Positions 35,298 through 45,549 of a DNA stretch of 64,000 nt are shown here, piece after piece. The notes below the pieces were generated by a model. It was not told where the DNA came from. It saw only the letters and a list, made by a program, of their open reading frames with translations, and did not search any database. Positions within the stretch are counted from its first letter, which is position 1, and each line of letters begins with the position of its first letter. This DNA is from Novosphingobium sp. KCTC 2891 (lineage in GTDB: Bacteria > Pseudomonadota > Alphaproteobacteria > Sphingomonadales > Sphingomonadaceae): contig NZ_JAPCZG010000002.1 of assembly GCF_025938155.1 (NCBI RefSeq), positions 248,001 to 312,000 of the forward strand. Direction: 5' to 3'. The position numbers and the translations under genes were made by a program.

Positions 35298-36551
35298 ATG
35301 AGCAAGGAAACACCCCAGGCCATCCGTGGCACCCAGGACATCTTCGGCCCCGATGCCGAAGCGTTCGGCTTCGTCGTCGAGACATTCGAGCGGGTGCGCA
35401 AGCTCTACCGCTTCCGCCGGACCGAAATGCCGGTGTTCGAGAAAACGGCGGTGTTCTCGCGTTCGCTGGGCGAGACGACCGACGTCGTCTCGAAGGAAAT
35501 GTATTCGTTCGAGGACCGCAGCGGGGAATCGCTGACGCTGCGCCCCGAATTCACCGCCGGCCTCGCCCGCGCCTATCTGACCAACGGCTGGCAGCAGCAC
35601 GCGCCGCTCAAGATCGCCACGCACGGGCCGCTGTTCCGCTATGAGCGCCCGCAGAAGGGCCGCTATCGCCAGTTCCACCAGATCGACGCCGAGATCATCG
35701 GCGCGGGCGAGCCGCAGGCGGACGTGGAACTGCTGGTGATGGCCGACCAGCTGCTCAAGGAACTGGGCATCGCGGACGGGGTGACGCTCCAGCTCAACAC
35801 TCTGGGCGATGCCCCCAGCCGCGAAGCATGGCGCGCCGCGCTGATCGACTACTTCCGCGCGCACAAGGACGCGCTGAGCGAGGATTCGCAGGACCGCCTG
35901 GAGCGCAATCCGCTGCGCATCCTCGACAGCAAGGACCCGCGCGACAAGCCTTTCACCGCCGACGCTCCGAAGATCGACGATTTCCTTTCGGACGAAGCGC
36001 AGGACTTCTTCGCCAAGGTTACCGCCGGGCTGGACGCGGCGGGCGTGGCGTGGACGCGCGCGCCGGCGCTGGTGCGCGGGCTGGACTATTATCGCCACAC
36101 CGCGTTCGAATTCGTCACCGACCGGCTGGGCGCGCAGGGCACCGTGCTTGGCGGCGGCCGCTATGACGGGCTGATGGAAGCACTGGGCGGCGCGGCCACC
36201 CCCGCGGTCGGCTGGGCAGCCGGGATCGAACGGCTGGCGATGCTGGTGGCCGACGCGCGCGAGGTGAAGGAACCCGCGGCGGACGTGGCCATCGTGCCGA
36301 TGGGCGCGGCAGCGGAAGCCGCCTGCCTGGGCCTCGCCGCCACGCTGCGGCGCGGCGGCTTGGTCGTCGAGATGGGCTTTCGCGGCAACATGAAGAAGCG
36401 GATGAGCCGCGCCAACGAAAGCGGCGCGCGCTTCGCGCTGATCGTGGGCGACGAGGAACTCGCTGCCGGTGAAGCCACGGTGAAGAACCTCGGCACGGGC
36501 GAACAGGCGCGCGTCGCGCTCCACGCGATTCCGGCGCACATCGCCGCCTGA
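35298..36551 (+). CDS. hisS: Histidyl-tRNA synthetase
   Basis: A 417-residue class II aminoacyl-tRNA synthetase for histidine. It has motif 1 around [19 protein letters not shown], motif 2 [19 protein letters not shown], and the histidine-binding [15 protein letters not shown]. The C-terminal anticodon domain begins near ADVAIVPMG. The ATG at 35298 gives the normal start; the longer open frame is upstream noise. Its TGA overlaps the prfA ATG by one base. Confidence 0.97.
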   Translation: MSKETPQAIRGTQDIFGPDAEAFGFVVETFERVRKLYRFRRTEMPVFEKTAVFSRSLGETTDVVSKEMYSFEDRSGESLTLRPEFTAGLARAYLTNGWQQHAPLKIATHGPLFRYERPQKGRYRQFHQIDAEIIGAGEPQADVELLVMADQLLKELGIADGVTLQLNTLGDAPSREAWRAALIDYFRAHKDALSEDSQDRLERNPLRILDSKDPRDKPFTADAPKIDDFLSDEAQDFFAKVTAGLDAAGVAWTRAPALVRGLDYYRHTAFEFVTDRLGAQGTVLGGGRYDGLMEALGGAATPAVGWAAGIERLAMLVADAREVKEPAADVAIVPMGAAAEAACLGLAATLRRGGLVVEMGFRGNMKKRMSRANESGARFALIVGDEELAAGEATVKNLGTGEQARVALHAIPAHIAA

Positions 36552-37615
36552 TGGCCATTTCCGACGCTCGCCTCGGGCAGATTGCCGCGCGTATTGCCGA
36601 GCTTGAGGCGCGACTTGCCTCGGGCACGCTCGAAGGAGAGGCCTTCGTCACCGCCAGCCGCGACTATGCCGAGCTGGAGCCGGTGGCGCGCGTGGCCGAG
36701 GAAGTGCAGGCGATGCGCGGCGAACTCGCCAGCCTCGCCACGCTCGACGATCCCGAGATGCGCGCGCTGGCGGACGAGGAAATCGCCCGGTTGAAGGCGG
36801 AACTGCCCGAAGCAGAGCATCGTCTCTCGGTCGCCATGCTGCCGCGCGACACGGCCGATGCACGCCCGGCCATGCTGGAAATCCGCGCCGGCACCGGCGG
36901 CGACGAAGCCGCCCTGTTCGCAGCCGACCTGTTCCGGATGTACGAACGCTTCGCCGCCGAGCAGGGCTGGCGCGTCGAGGTGATCAGCGCGAACGCCAAC
37001 GAACTGGGCGGTTTCAAGGAAGTGGTCGCGCACGTTTCCGGGCAGGGCGTGTTCGCCCGGCTCAAGTTCGAAAGCGGGGTCCACCGCGTGCAGCGCGTGC
37101 CCGTCACCGAAAGCGGCGGGCGCATCCACACCAGCGCGGCCACCGTGGCCGTCCTGCCCGAGCCCGACGAAGTCGATGTCCAGATCGAGGACAAGGACCT
37201 GAAGATCGACATCTACCGCGCCAGCGGCGCCGGCGGACAGCACGTCAACACCACCGATTCGGCGGTGCGCATCACCCACCTGCCCACCGGCCTGGTGGTG
37301 ATCTGCCAGGATGAACGCAGCCAGCACAAGAACAAGGCCAAGGCGATGCAGGTGCTGCGCACCCGCCTCTATGACCTGCGCCGCGAACAGGCGCAGGGCG
37401 TGGAAGCAGAAGCGCGCCGCGCGATGGTCGGCTCGGGCGACCGCTCCGAGCGCATCCGCACCTACAACTTCCCGCAGGGCCGCGTCACCGACCACCGCAT
37501 CAACCTGACGCTCCACCGTCTGCCCGAAGTGCTCGAAGGCACCGGCCTTGGCGAACTGATCGACGCGCTCACCGCCGAGGACCAGGCCAAGCGGTTGGCC
37601 GCGATGGATTCGTGA
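36551..37615 (+). CDS. prfA: Peptide chain release factor 1
   Basis: A 354-residue RF1 that reads UAA and UAG and releases the peptide. The catalytic GGQ is in SGAGGQHVN. The RF1-type tripeptide region is near TVAVLPEP, after [24 protein letters not shown] is also conserved. It overlaps hisS by one base at its start and prmC by four bases at its end. Confidence 0.97.
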   Translation: MAISDARLGQIAARIAELEARLASGTLEGEAFVTASRDYAELEPVARVAEEVQAMRGELASLATLDDPEMRALADEEIARLKAELPEAEHRLSVAMLPRDTADARPAMLEIRAGTGGDEAALFAADLFRMYERFAAEQGWRVEVISANANELGGFKEVVAHVSGQGVFARLKFESGVHRVQRVPVTESGGRIHTSAATVAVLPEPDEVDVQIEDKDLKIDIYRASGAGGQHVNTTDSAVRITHLPTGLVVICQDERSQHKNKAKAMQVLRTRLYDLRREQAQGVEAEARRAMVGSGDRSERIRTYNFPQGRVTDHRINLTLHRLPEVLEGTGLGELIDALTAEDQAKRLAAMDS

Positions 37616-38451
37616 CCGTCGCCGAGGCTCTGCGCGGCGCGGCGCAGCGCCTTGCCGCGACCAGCGACACGGCGCGGCTCGATGCCGAAGTGCTGATGGC
37701 CCACGCGCTGGGCTGCTCGCGCACGGACGTGCTGCTGCGCCGCATGGCGGACCCTGCGCCTGCCGGCTTTGACACGCTGGTCGAGCGGCGCCTGATGCAC
37801 GAACCGGTGGCCTACATCGTCGGGCATCAGGACTTCTATGGACTGGAGCTTGAGGTCAGCCCGGATGTGCTGATCCCGCGCGGCGACAGCGAAACCTTGA
37901 TCGAGGCCGCGCGCGAGGCCTTTGCCGGGCGGCCGGGGCCAAACCGCGTGCTCGATCTTGGCACGGGCTCGGGCGCGCTGCTGCTGGCGGCGCTTTCGCT
38001 CTGGCCGCAGGCGCAGGGCATCGGGATCGAGCGGTCGCCGGGCGCGCTGGGCGTTGCACGCCGCAACGCCGCCTCGCTTGGCATGGCGAGCCGTGCGACA
38101 ATGCAGGCCGGCGACTGGACGGCACCCGGCTGGAGCGAGAGCCTTGGCACTTTCGATCTGGTCCTGGCGAACCCGCCCTATATCGAGACGGCCCAGCCGC
38201 TGGCGCCTTCGGTGCTCGATTTCGAGCCGGCAAGCGCGCTGTTCGCGGGCGCGGACGGGCTGGATGACTACCGCGTGCTGGTCCCCCGACTGCCCGACCT
38301 TCTCGCCCCCGACGGCATCGCGCTGGTCGAGGTGGGCTGGACCCAGGGCGAGGAAGTGGCGGCACTGGCAGACGCCGCCGGCCTCTCGTCCCACCTCCAT
38401 CGTGACCTTGCCGGTCGAGAAAGAGGCGTCGAAATGCGCCGGAAACCCTAA
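37612..38451 (+). CDS. prmC: Release factor glutamine methyltransferase PrmC
   Basis: A 279-residue SAM-dependent methyltransferase that methylates the glutamine of the GGQ motif in release factors. It has an N-terminal helical domain, a SAM site [14 protein letters not shown] and the catalytic NPPYIE. It uses a GTG start at 37612 that overlaps the prfA stop (GTGA), so enzyme and substrate are translationally coupled. Confidence 0.96.
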   Translation: MTVAEALRGAAQRLAATSDTARLDAEVLMAHALGCSRTDVLLRRMADPAPAGFDTLVERRLMHEPVAYIVGHQDFYGLELEVSPDVLIPRGDSETLIEAAREAFAGRPGPNRVLDLGTGSGALLLAALSLWPQAQGIGIERSPGALGVARRNAASLGMASRATMQAGDWTAPGWSESLGTFDLVLANPPYIETAQPLAPSVLDFEPASALFAGADGLDDYRVLVPRLPDLLAPDGIALVEVGWTQGEEVAALADAAGLSSHLHRDLAGRERGVEMRRKP

Positions 38452-38687
38452 ATAGCACTTGGCAAGGCACCGGCGCTTCCCTAATTAGGGCAAAGGCAGG
38501 GCGACGGATGAAGGCTTCCCGTCCCGGCCAACTCCACCATTTGCAACGATCACCGGTCAACCGGACCGGAGGCAAGCAAGTGCTGGGAACCGCGGATCGC
38601 AGGTGCGATGCCGTGGCACAGGGTTGCGCGGCAATCGGCGTTGCAAAGAACACCGGATAGGCCGCCCCAGACAAGGAAGTGCCTGAG

Positions 38688-39647
38688 TTGAACAACAATC
38701 GTGGGAACAACCGCCGTCGCGGTCGCGGTAACAGCCGCCCGCAGGGTAGCGGCCAGCAGCTCAACCGGATCGACAGCCGCGCCCGGGGCAACGCCCCCCA
38801 GCTTCTGGAGAAGTACCGCAAGCTGGCGCAGGACGCGCACCTCAACGGCGACCGCGTTCAGGCCGAATACTATCTCCAGTTCGCGGACCACTACTTCCGC
38901 GTCATCGCCGACACCCGCGTTCGTCAGGAAGAGCAGCGCCAGCGCGCACCCGGCGAGCGGTGGCAGGAGCCCGAGAGCGACGACGACACGCTGGAATTCG
39001 GCATGGACGTCGATTTCCCCGGCTTCGACCGCCCCCAATCGCGCCGTGATGAAGGCCGCCGTGAAGAGGCCCCCCGCGAGGAGGGGCGCCGCGACGACAA
39101 TCGTCAGGATAACCGGCGTGAGGATAACCGTCGCGACGATAACCGCCGCGACGAAGGTCGCCGGGAAGAAGGTCGCCGTGACGACAACCGCCGCGAGGAT
39201 GGCCGTCGCGAGGATAACCGTCGCGACGAGAACCGCCGTCCCGATCGCGAGCCGCGCGAGAAGCGCGAGCATCGTCCCCGCTTCAACGAGCAGCGCGAAG
39301 CTCCGGCCGAGCAGCAGACGCTGCCCGGCGAAGGCATTCGTGCCGACGAAGGCGAACCCATCGCCGACGCGAACGACAACCCGTTCATCCGCGACGTTCC
39401 GTCGACGCGCGGCCTCAAGCCGCGCACCCGTACGCGCCGTGCCGATGCCGCGGGCGATGCGCCCTCGGCGCCCGGTCTCGACCCGTCGAGCCTGCCCCCC
39501 GCATTCGGCGCACGCGCCGACGCGGTGAGCGAGGGCGGTGAAGCTTCCCCCGTCCCGGTGGACGCCGGCGACGAGGCGCCTGCGCCCAAGCGCCGTGGCC
39601 GCCCGCGCAAGAATCCGCCGGCCGAGGCCGCCCCCGCCGAAGGCTGA
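38688..39647 (+). CDS. DUF4167 protein with long charged repeat region
   Basis: A 319-residue protein. The N-terminal DUF4167 domain (about residues 1-90) has RRRGRGNSRP, then LLEKYRKLAQDAHLNGDRVQAE and YYLQFADHYFRVI. Residues about 120-205 are a low-complexity repeat of R, D, E and N (units such as RREDNRRDDN). The end is Pro/Ala/Glu-rich and finishes with basic AT-hook-like RRGRPRKNPP. I chose TTG at 38688 because AGGAA lies about 10 bases upstream; a GTG at 38679 overlaps that site. DUF4167 is typical of Alphaproteobacteria. A nucleic-acid-binding role is likely but unproven. Confidence 0.85.
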   Translation: MNNNRGNNRRRGRGNSRPQGSGQQLNRIDSRARGNAPQLLEKYRKLAQDAHLNGDRVQAEYYLQFADHYFRVIADTRVRQEEQRQRAPGERWQEPESDDDTLEFGMDVDFPGFDRPQSRRDEGRREEAPREEGRRDDNRQDNRREDNRRDDNRRDEGRREEGRRDDNRREDGRREDNRRDENRRPDREPREKREHRPRFNEQREAPAEQQTLPGEGIRADEGEPIADANDNPFIRDVPSTRGLKPRTRTRRADAAGDAPSAPGLDPSSLPPAFGARADAVSEGGEASPVPVDAGDEAPAPKRRGRPRKNPPAEAAPAEG

Positions 39648-39680
39648 GGGCACCCGCCGCACTTTTTTCGGAACCTGACG

Positions 39681-39710
39681 AAGGGGTCGGTCGCTTGCGA
39701 TCGGCCCCTT
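39681..39710. terminator. Strong 14-bp hairpin between DUF4167 and lnt
   Basis: Arms AAGGGGTCGGTCGC and GCGATCGGCCCCTT (one mismatch) surround TT. The T-run is poor on both strands. It could end or stabilise the DUF4167 transcript, 24 bases before lnt. Confidence 0.5.
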
Positions 39711-39734
39711 TGCCTTGCATAGCCCACGAGGATC

Positions 39735-41300
39735 ATGCCCCGCTTCCCCTCCTCGCGCACCCTGCTGCTCCCCCCGCTGCTCGGCGCGGCGGCGGCGACC
39801 GGCTTCCAGCCCCTCGCGCTCTGGCCCGTCACGCTGGCCGCGCTGGCGCTGCTCGTCCATCTGGTCGAGCGGGCGCCGGGCCAATGGCGCGCCGCCGCCA
39901 TCGGGTGGCTGTTCGGCCTGGGCCTTTTCACGGTGGGCAACGGCTGGATCGCGACCGCCTTCACCTATCAGGCGAAGATGCCGGCCTGGCTCGGCTGGAT
40001 CGCGGTCGTGCTCCTCGCACTCTACCTCGCGGTGTTCCCCGCGCTGGCGGCGATGCTGGCATGGATCGCCGCGCGGCGCTGGAAGGCGGCGCTGGTCCCG
40101 GCGTTCGCGGCCAGCTGGATCCTCGCCGAATGGCTGCGCAGCTGGGCCTTTACCGGCTTTGCGTGGAACCCGTTGGGCATGGTGACGCTGGGCGGCTTCG
40201 CCCGCCCCGGCCTTGCCGCCGCCGCACCCTGGCTGGGCACATATGCCCTGTCCGGGCTGGTGGTGCTGCTGGCGGGATACTGGCTGTTCGCGTGGCGCGC
40301 GCTGGCGAAAGGCCAGCGGCTGGCCGGCGCCGCCTATGCCATCATTCCCCTTGCCGCGTTCCTGCTGCCCATCGGCGGCCACGGCGGCCTGGGGCACGTT
40401 CCCTACACGCTGGTCCAGCCGAACATCGGGCAGGACGAGATCAACGATCCACGCCAGTTCGAGGCGCAGTTCCGGCGCATCGCCGGCCTGTCGCTGGCGG
40501 CAGACCCAGCCCGGAAGCGGCTGGTGCTCTGGCCCGAAAGCGCGGTGCCCGACTACCTGCGCCCGGGCTATGACCGCTACTGGTACGAAGACACCACCTA
40601 TGCCGCCGACCCCGACGTGGCGCGCGCGCGCATCGGCCGGGTGATCGGGCCGCAAGGGCTGCTGCTGACCGGCGCGGTCGATCTGGAGCTGAAGCGGCGG
40701 CAGGTCGTCGGTGCGTGGAACGTCATCACCGCCATCGATGGCAACGGGGCGATCCGGGGCGGCTACGCCAAGGCGCACCTTGTGCCTTACGGCGAATACC
40801 TGCCGATGCGCGGGCTGCTGGAACCGCTCGGCCTGTCGCGGCTGGTGGCCGGCTCGCTCGATTTCCTGGCCGGACCTGGGCCGCGCACGCTCGATTTCGG
40901 GCCTTATGGCAAGGCCGGCTTCCAGATCTGCTACGAGATCATCTTCTCGGGCCAGGTCGTCGACCGCGCGCACCGTCCAGACTACATCTTCAACCCTTCC
41001 AACGACGGCTGGTTCGGCAGCTGGGGCCCGCCGCAGCACCTCGCGCAGGCGCGGATGCGCGCCATCGAGGAAGGCCTGCCCGTGCTGCGCTCCACCACCA
41101 CCGGGATCAGCGCGGTGATCGACGCCGATGGCGTGGTGCGCCAGCACGTGGGCCGCAATCTGGCCGGAAGGCTCGACGGCATGGTGCCGCCCGCCCACGC
41201 GCCCACCCTGTTCGCGCGGCTGGGCAACGTGCTTCCGCTTGGCTGGGCCGCAATTCTTCTTTTGATCGGCGTGGTTGCAAGGCGCCGCCGGGTTCGCTAG
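39735..41300 (+). CDS. lnt: Apolipoprotein N-acyltransferase
   Basis: A 521-residue inner-membrane enzyme that N-acylates the lipoprotein cysteine, the last step of lipoprotein maturation. About six membrane helices in the first 210 residues are followed by a nitrilase-like periplasmic domain. The catalytic Glu is in LWPESAVP, the Lys in GYAKAHLVPYGEYLP and the Cys in FQICYEIIFSG. A last helix anchors the C-terminus. It is upstream of metK with a 39-base gap. Confidence 0.96.
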   Translation: MPRFPSSRTLLLPPLLGAAAATGFQPLALWPVTLAALALLVHLVERAPGQWRAAAIGWLFGLGLFTVGNGWIATAFTYQAKMPAWLGWIAVVLLALYLAVFPALAAMLAWIAARRWKAALVPAFAASWILAEWLRSWAFTGFAWNPLGMVTLGGFARPGLAAAAPWLGTYALSGLVVLLAGYWLFAWRALAKGQRLAGAAYAIIPLAAFLLPIGGHGGLGHVPYTLVQPNIGQDEINDPRQFEAQFRRIAGLSLAADPARKRLVLWPESAVPDYLRPGYDRYWYEDTTYAADPDVARARIGRVIGPQGLLLTGAVDLELKRRQVVGAWNVITAIDGNGAIRGGYAKAHLVPYGEYLPMRGLLEPLGLSRLVAGSLDFLAGPGPRTLDFGPYGKAGFQICYEIIFSGQVVDRAHRPDYIFNPSNDGWFGSWGPPQHLAQARMRAIEEGLPVLRSTTTGISAVIDADGVVRQHVGRNLAGRLDGMVPPAHAPTLFARLGNVLPLGWAAILLLIGVVARRRRVR

Positions 41301-41306
41301 ACGAGC

Positions 41307-41328
41307 GACATAAAGAATCCTTTATATC
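41307..41328. promoter_or_regulatory. Inverted repeat before metK, candidate SAM-cycle operator
   Basis: Arms GACATAAAG and CTTTATATC (8 of 9 match) flank AATC in the 39-base gap upstream of metK. The ArsR-type regulator SahR is known to control SAM-cycle genes in many Proteobacteria through AT-rich palindromes. The link to this site is inferred; no SahR gene is in the window. Confidence 0.5.
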
Positions 41329-41339
41329 GGACCCGCCCC

Positions 41340-42560
<1,221 letters not shown>

Positions 42561-42621
42561 GGAAGGTTGGCCGGCACGTCCGGCCGATACCCTCGTCCAT
42601 CGACGAAATCGCCTATCAACG

Positions 42622-42659
42622 AAAAAAGGCCCCGCCTGGTCGAACCGGGCGGGGGCCTT
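42622..42659. terminator. Bidirectional terminator between metK and acyl-CoA dehydrogenase genes
   Basis: A long stem, AAGGCCCCGCCTGGT with ACCGGGCGGGGGCCTT around CGA, lies between the convergent genes. The minus strand has six T after the stem, so it is strongest for the acyl-CoA dehydrogenase transcript. Confidence 0.85.
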
Positions 42660-42677
42660 CGTATTTCAGGCTCAGGC

Positions 42678-43973
42678 TCAGCCCTTGCTGGCGTACTGCG
42701 CCTTGCGCGGGCCCATGTAGCCGAACAGATAGCCGGCCACCTTGCGCATCTGGATCTCTTCCGCGCCTTCGGTGATGCGGTAGCGGCGGTGGTGGCGATA
42801 GATGTGCTCGAACGGCTTGTGGCGCGAATAGCCGATGCCGCCGTGGACCTGGATGGCGCGGTCGGCCGCTTCGCAGCACAGCCGGTTCGCCCAGTAGTTG
42901 CACATGGAGATCTTGTCCGACAGGTCGCGCTCGACCTGCTTGTGCTCCATCTTGTCCATCTGCCACGCGGTCTTGTAGATCAGCGCGCGCAGCATCTCGC
43001 ACTGGGTGGCCAGTTCGACGAGCGGGAACTGGATCGCCTGGTTGCGGGCCAGTTCTTCACCGAACGGCTTGCGTTCGCGCGCATACTGCACCGACTGCTC
43101 CACGCAGAACGTCGCCGCACCCAGCGAAGAGGCCGCCTGACGGATCCGGTTCTGGTGGACGAACGACTGCGCAATGGCGAGGCCGCCGTCGACCGGGCCA
43201 AGCAGCGCCTCGTCCGACACCCAGATGTTGGTGAACGACACGCGCGGGTGATCGGTCGGCATGTTGAAGGTCCAGAGGTATTCCTCGACCTTCACGCCCG
43301 GATGATCGGCCGGGATCAGGAAGCAGGTGATACCGCGCGCCGCGCCATCCTCGCCGGAGGTGCGGGCAAAGCAGGCGACGTGGGTGGCCACGTGCATCCC
43401 GGTGGTCCACATCTTCTCGCCGTTGATCAGCCAGCCGTCGACGCCGTCACGCTGCTCACGCACCGCGCGGGTTTCCATGTGGGTCGCGTCGGAACCGTGA
43501 TCGGGTTCGGTCAGGCCGAAAGCGGTGCGGCGCGTGCGCTCGAAGCCGCCGAAGATGAACTCCTTCTGCTGCGCCTCGGTGCCGAAATGCTCGAACATGG
43601 CAACGAAGGGAAAGTTGCCGACGATCGAGTGTTCGTTCTGCAGGTCGTTGTGCAGGCCCAGGCCCTTGGCCGCGAACCGGTCGCGGATCACCGCCATCCA
43701 CAGGTTCGAGCCATCCTTGCCGCCGTACTTCTTCGGCGCCGAAAAGCGCCAGTGGCCGGCCTTGTCGGCGCGCTTGCTGGCTTCCACCAGCAGCGCTTCC
43801 CATTCGTGACGCGGCAGGCCGTCGTTCTCGAAATCGGTGCGCGCCCATTCGCGGCGGTGATCGAAGAAGCGGATGTTGTCATCCTGCTGCTCCAGCGGCT
43901 TGATCTCCGCGTCGATGAAGGCGTCGAGCTCGTCCAGGTAGGCCAGCAGGTCTTGGGGCAGGTCAAAGTCCAT
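42678..43973 (-). CDS. Acyl-CoA dehydrogenase, ACAD10/11-like
   Basis: A 431-residue acyl-CoA dehydrogenase. It has FGLTEPDHGSDATHMET in the flavin region, WLINGEKMWTTGM, the family helices with RIRQAASSLGAA, and near the end QVHGGIGYSR and YRITEGAEEIQM. It starts with MDFDLPQDLLAYL at 43973, five bases downstream of the kinase gene stop. Human ACAD10/11 fuse an APH-type kinase with such a dehydrogenase, and Pseudomonas LvaA/LvaC are separate proteins of these types. A role in 4-hydroxyacyl-CoA breakdown is therefore plausible (inference). Confidence 0.9.
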   Translation of the reverse strand: MDFDLPQDLLAYLDELDAFIDAEIKPLEQQDDNIRFFDHRREWARTDFENDGLPRHEWEALLVEASKRADKAGHWRFSAPKKYGGKDGSNLWMAVIRDRFAAKGLGLHNDLQNEHSIVGNFPFVAMFEHFGTEAQQKEFIFGGFERTRRTAFGLTEPDHGSDATHMETRAVREQRDGVDGWLINGEKMWTTGMHVATHVACFARTSGEDGAARGITCFLIPADHPGVKVEEYLWTFNMPTDHPRVSFTNIWVSDEALLGPVDGGLAIAQSFVHQNRIRQAASSLGAATFCVEQSVQYARERKPFGEELARNQAIQFPLVELATQCEMLRALIYKTAWQMDKMEHKQVERDLSDKISMCNYWANRLCCEAADRAIQVHGGIGYSRHKPFEHIYRHHRRYRITEGAEEIQMRKVAGYLFGYMGPRKAQYASKG

Positions 43974-43978
43974 TGGTA

Positions 43979-45316
43979 TTACTCCCAGAGGCCGCGCACC
44001 TGGGCGAGCGCGGGGTATTTCGGCATGTCGGCGGAAAGCGTATCGAGCGCACGGCGGCGCAAGTCGGCGAGCAGGCCCGGCGTGGCGAGGCCCGCGCGGC
44101 CGGCGAGGATGTCTTCGGTCAGTGCGCGATCGGACGTGGGCGGACGCCCTTCGATCTGGCGGCGCACGATGCCCAGCGCGTTCTGCGCCACGGCCAGTTC
44201 GAACCGCTCGCGCCCGGCCAGCTTGTCCTTCACGGTGGAGGCCAGCCATTCGGAAATGGCGGTGAGGATTTCGCTCGCGCTCGGCTCGCCGTCGCCGGCC
44301 GCCGGCGCGGCCGCAGCCGGGGCCAGCTTGCGCGTGCGCTCGGCTTCGGGTGCATCGCCTTCAAGAAGGCGCAGCAGGTCGAGTTCCTGTTCGGAGGTGC
44401 GGCGCCCCACGACCACGCGCTCGATCTGGCGGTCCACGCCGCTGCGCCAGGTCTTGCCCATGCCAAGGCAGCCGAGCGACCACCAGACCGTGCGATAGAC
44501 CAGCCAGAAGCGGAAGCGCACCGGATCGAACGCCTCGCCGCCCGCCGCTTCATAGGCGCGCGCCATCGTGTCGATGTCGGTCAACCCGAAACCCAGCTTG
44601 TCCAGCCGGCCAAAGCGCCACACCGTCATGCAGCCATAGGCCAGATCCTCGTGCCCATCGCCCAGATGCGTCAGTTCCCAGTCCAGCACGCCCGAAAGGT
44701 GCCCTTCGTGGCTCATCACGTTGCCGATGCGCAGGTCGCCGTGCACCACCTTGGGCGCGGCCTTCGGCGGCAGGTTGGCGCGCAGCCAGGCAAGCCCCAG
44801 CGCGATGATCGGCCGATCGCCGCCCGCGTCCAGGAACTGCCGGTATAGTCCTTCGACGCCTTCCGCCGGCTCCAGCACGTTCAGGAACGGCAGCGGCGCG
44901 GGATCGAGCGCGTGGATCCTGGCCATGGCGACGGCCAGTTCCTCGCCCAGCGAAGGCGGGCTGGACAGCGTGACCTCGGGGTCGGCGGTGCCCGGCAGGC
45001 AGCGCATCACGAAGCCCTTGCCGATGCCATCGTCGGGACGCAGTTCGGCCACCACTTCGGGCGCGGGCACGCCGCCGTCATGGGCATGGCGGACGATCGC
45101 CGCTTCGGCTTCCATGGTCAGAGAACGGCCGGCGAGCCATTCCTCGGACGGGGCACGGCGGAGCACGAAGGCCTCATCGCCGCAATCGAACAGCCAGGAT
45201 TCCAGATTGGCCCCGCCCGACAGGCGACGGGGGTTGGTGACCGGCGCGGTCACACCGGCGCGGGCCATTACCGCGCCAAGCGGGCGTGCCAGATCATGTT
45301 GCGGGTCAAACGCCAA
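43979..45316 (-). CDS. APH-type phosphotransferase with extra C-terminal domain
   Basis: A 445-residue protein. Residues about 25-300 form an aminoglycoside-phosphotransferase-type kinase fold. The catalytic loop is HGDLRIGN (residues 192-199) and the metal site is D212 in LDWELTHLGD. Residues about 330-445 are a helical C-terminal domain (DUF6285-like) after a Pro/Ala linker. It is paired with an acyl-CoA dehydrogenase gene five bases downstream, which suggests a lipid- or acyl-CoA-linked substrate and not an antibiotic. It resembles LvaA and the kinase half of ACAD10/11. Confidence 0.87.
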   Translation of the reverse strand: MAFDPQHDLARPLGAVMARAGVTAPVTNPRRLSGGANLESWLFDCGDEAFVLRRAPSEEWLAGRSLTMEAEAAIVRHAHDGGVPAPEVVAELRPDDGIGKGFVMRCLPGTADPEVTLSSPPSLGEELAVAMARIHALDPAPLPFLNVLEPAEGVEGLYRQFLDAGGDRPIIALGLAWLRANLPPKAAPKVVHGDLRIGNVMSHEGHLSGVLDWELTHLGDGHEDLAYGCMTVWRFGRLDKLGFGLTDIDTMARAYEAAGGEAFDPVRFRFWLVYRTVWWSLGCLGMGKTWRSGVDRQIERVVVGRRTSEQELDLLRLLEGDAPEAERTRKLAPAAAAPAAGDGEPSASEILTAISEWLASTVKDKLAGRERFELAVAQNALGIVRRQIEGRPPTSDRALTEDILAGRAGLATPGLLADLRRRALDTLSADMPKYPALAQVRGLWE

Positions 45317-45371
45317 GGCTTCCTCCGGGTCATCGCGTCCGGAGCGGCTCTCCGGTATTTTTCCCGGCTTA

Positions 45372-45392
45372 ACTTAATCGCTCAATTAAAGT
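45372..45392. promoter_or_regulatory. AT-rich dyad upstream of the APH/acyl-CoA dehydrogenase pair
   Basis: TTAAT and ATTAA arms with six bases between lie 58-70 bases upstream of the kinase start, within an otherwise GC-rich region. This could be a TetR-type operator or the promoter itself. The site does not match TTAA-N7-TTAA of CtrA (the spacing is eight). Confidence 0.3.
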
Positions 45393-45549
45393 CCAGAGCG
45401 CATTTCACCGATGTGCGATTCGGTTCCCCGCCGTAGGCCGGACCGTGGCGCGCCGGCGACCGGACGAGTCCGTAATGCTTTGCCGGGGAATCGTAATAGG
45501 TTACATATGACAATGACGGGACATACGGGTCGGGGTTAGAAAAGCCGCC

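Noticed and set aside
39040..39300. Repeated short units that could suggest a CRISPR or minisatellite array
   Set aside because: The repeats are in-frame codons of the DUF4167 protein, vary in length and lack unique spacers.
41301..41339. SAM riboswitch before metK
   Set aside because: The gap is only 39 bases and holds a DNA-type palindrome; there is no room for a SAM-II or SAM/SAH aptamer, unless it lay within lnt.
43979..45316. Aminoglycoside resistance kinase
   Set aside because: Although the fold is APH-like, the tight pairing with an acyl-CoA dehydrogenase and the extra C-terminal domain point to acyl-CoA metabolism.
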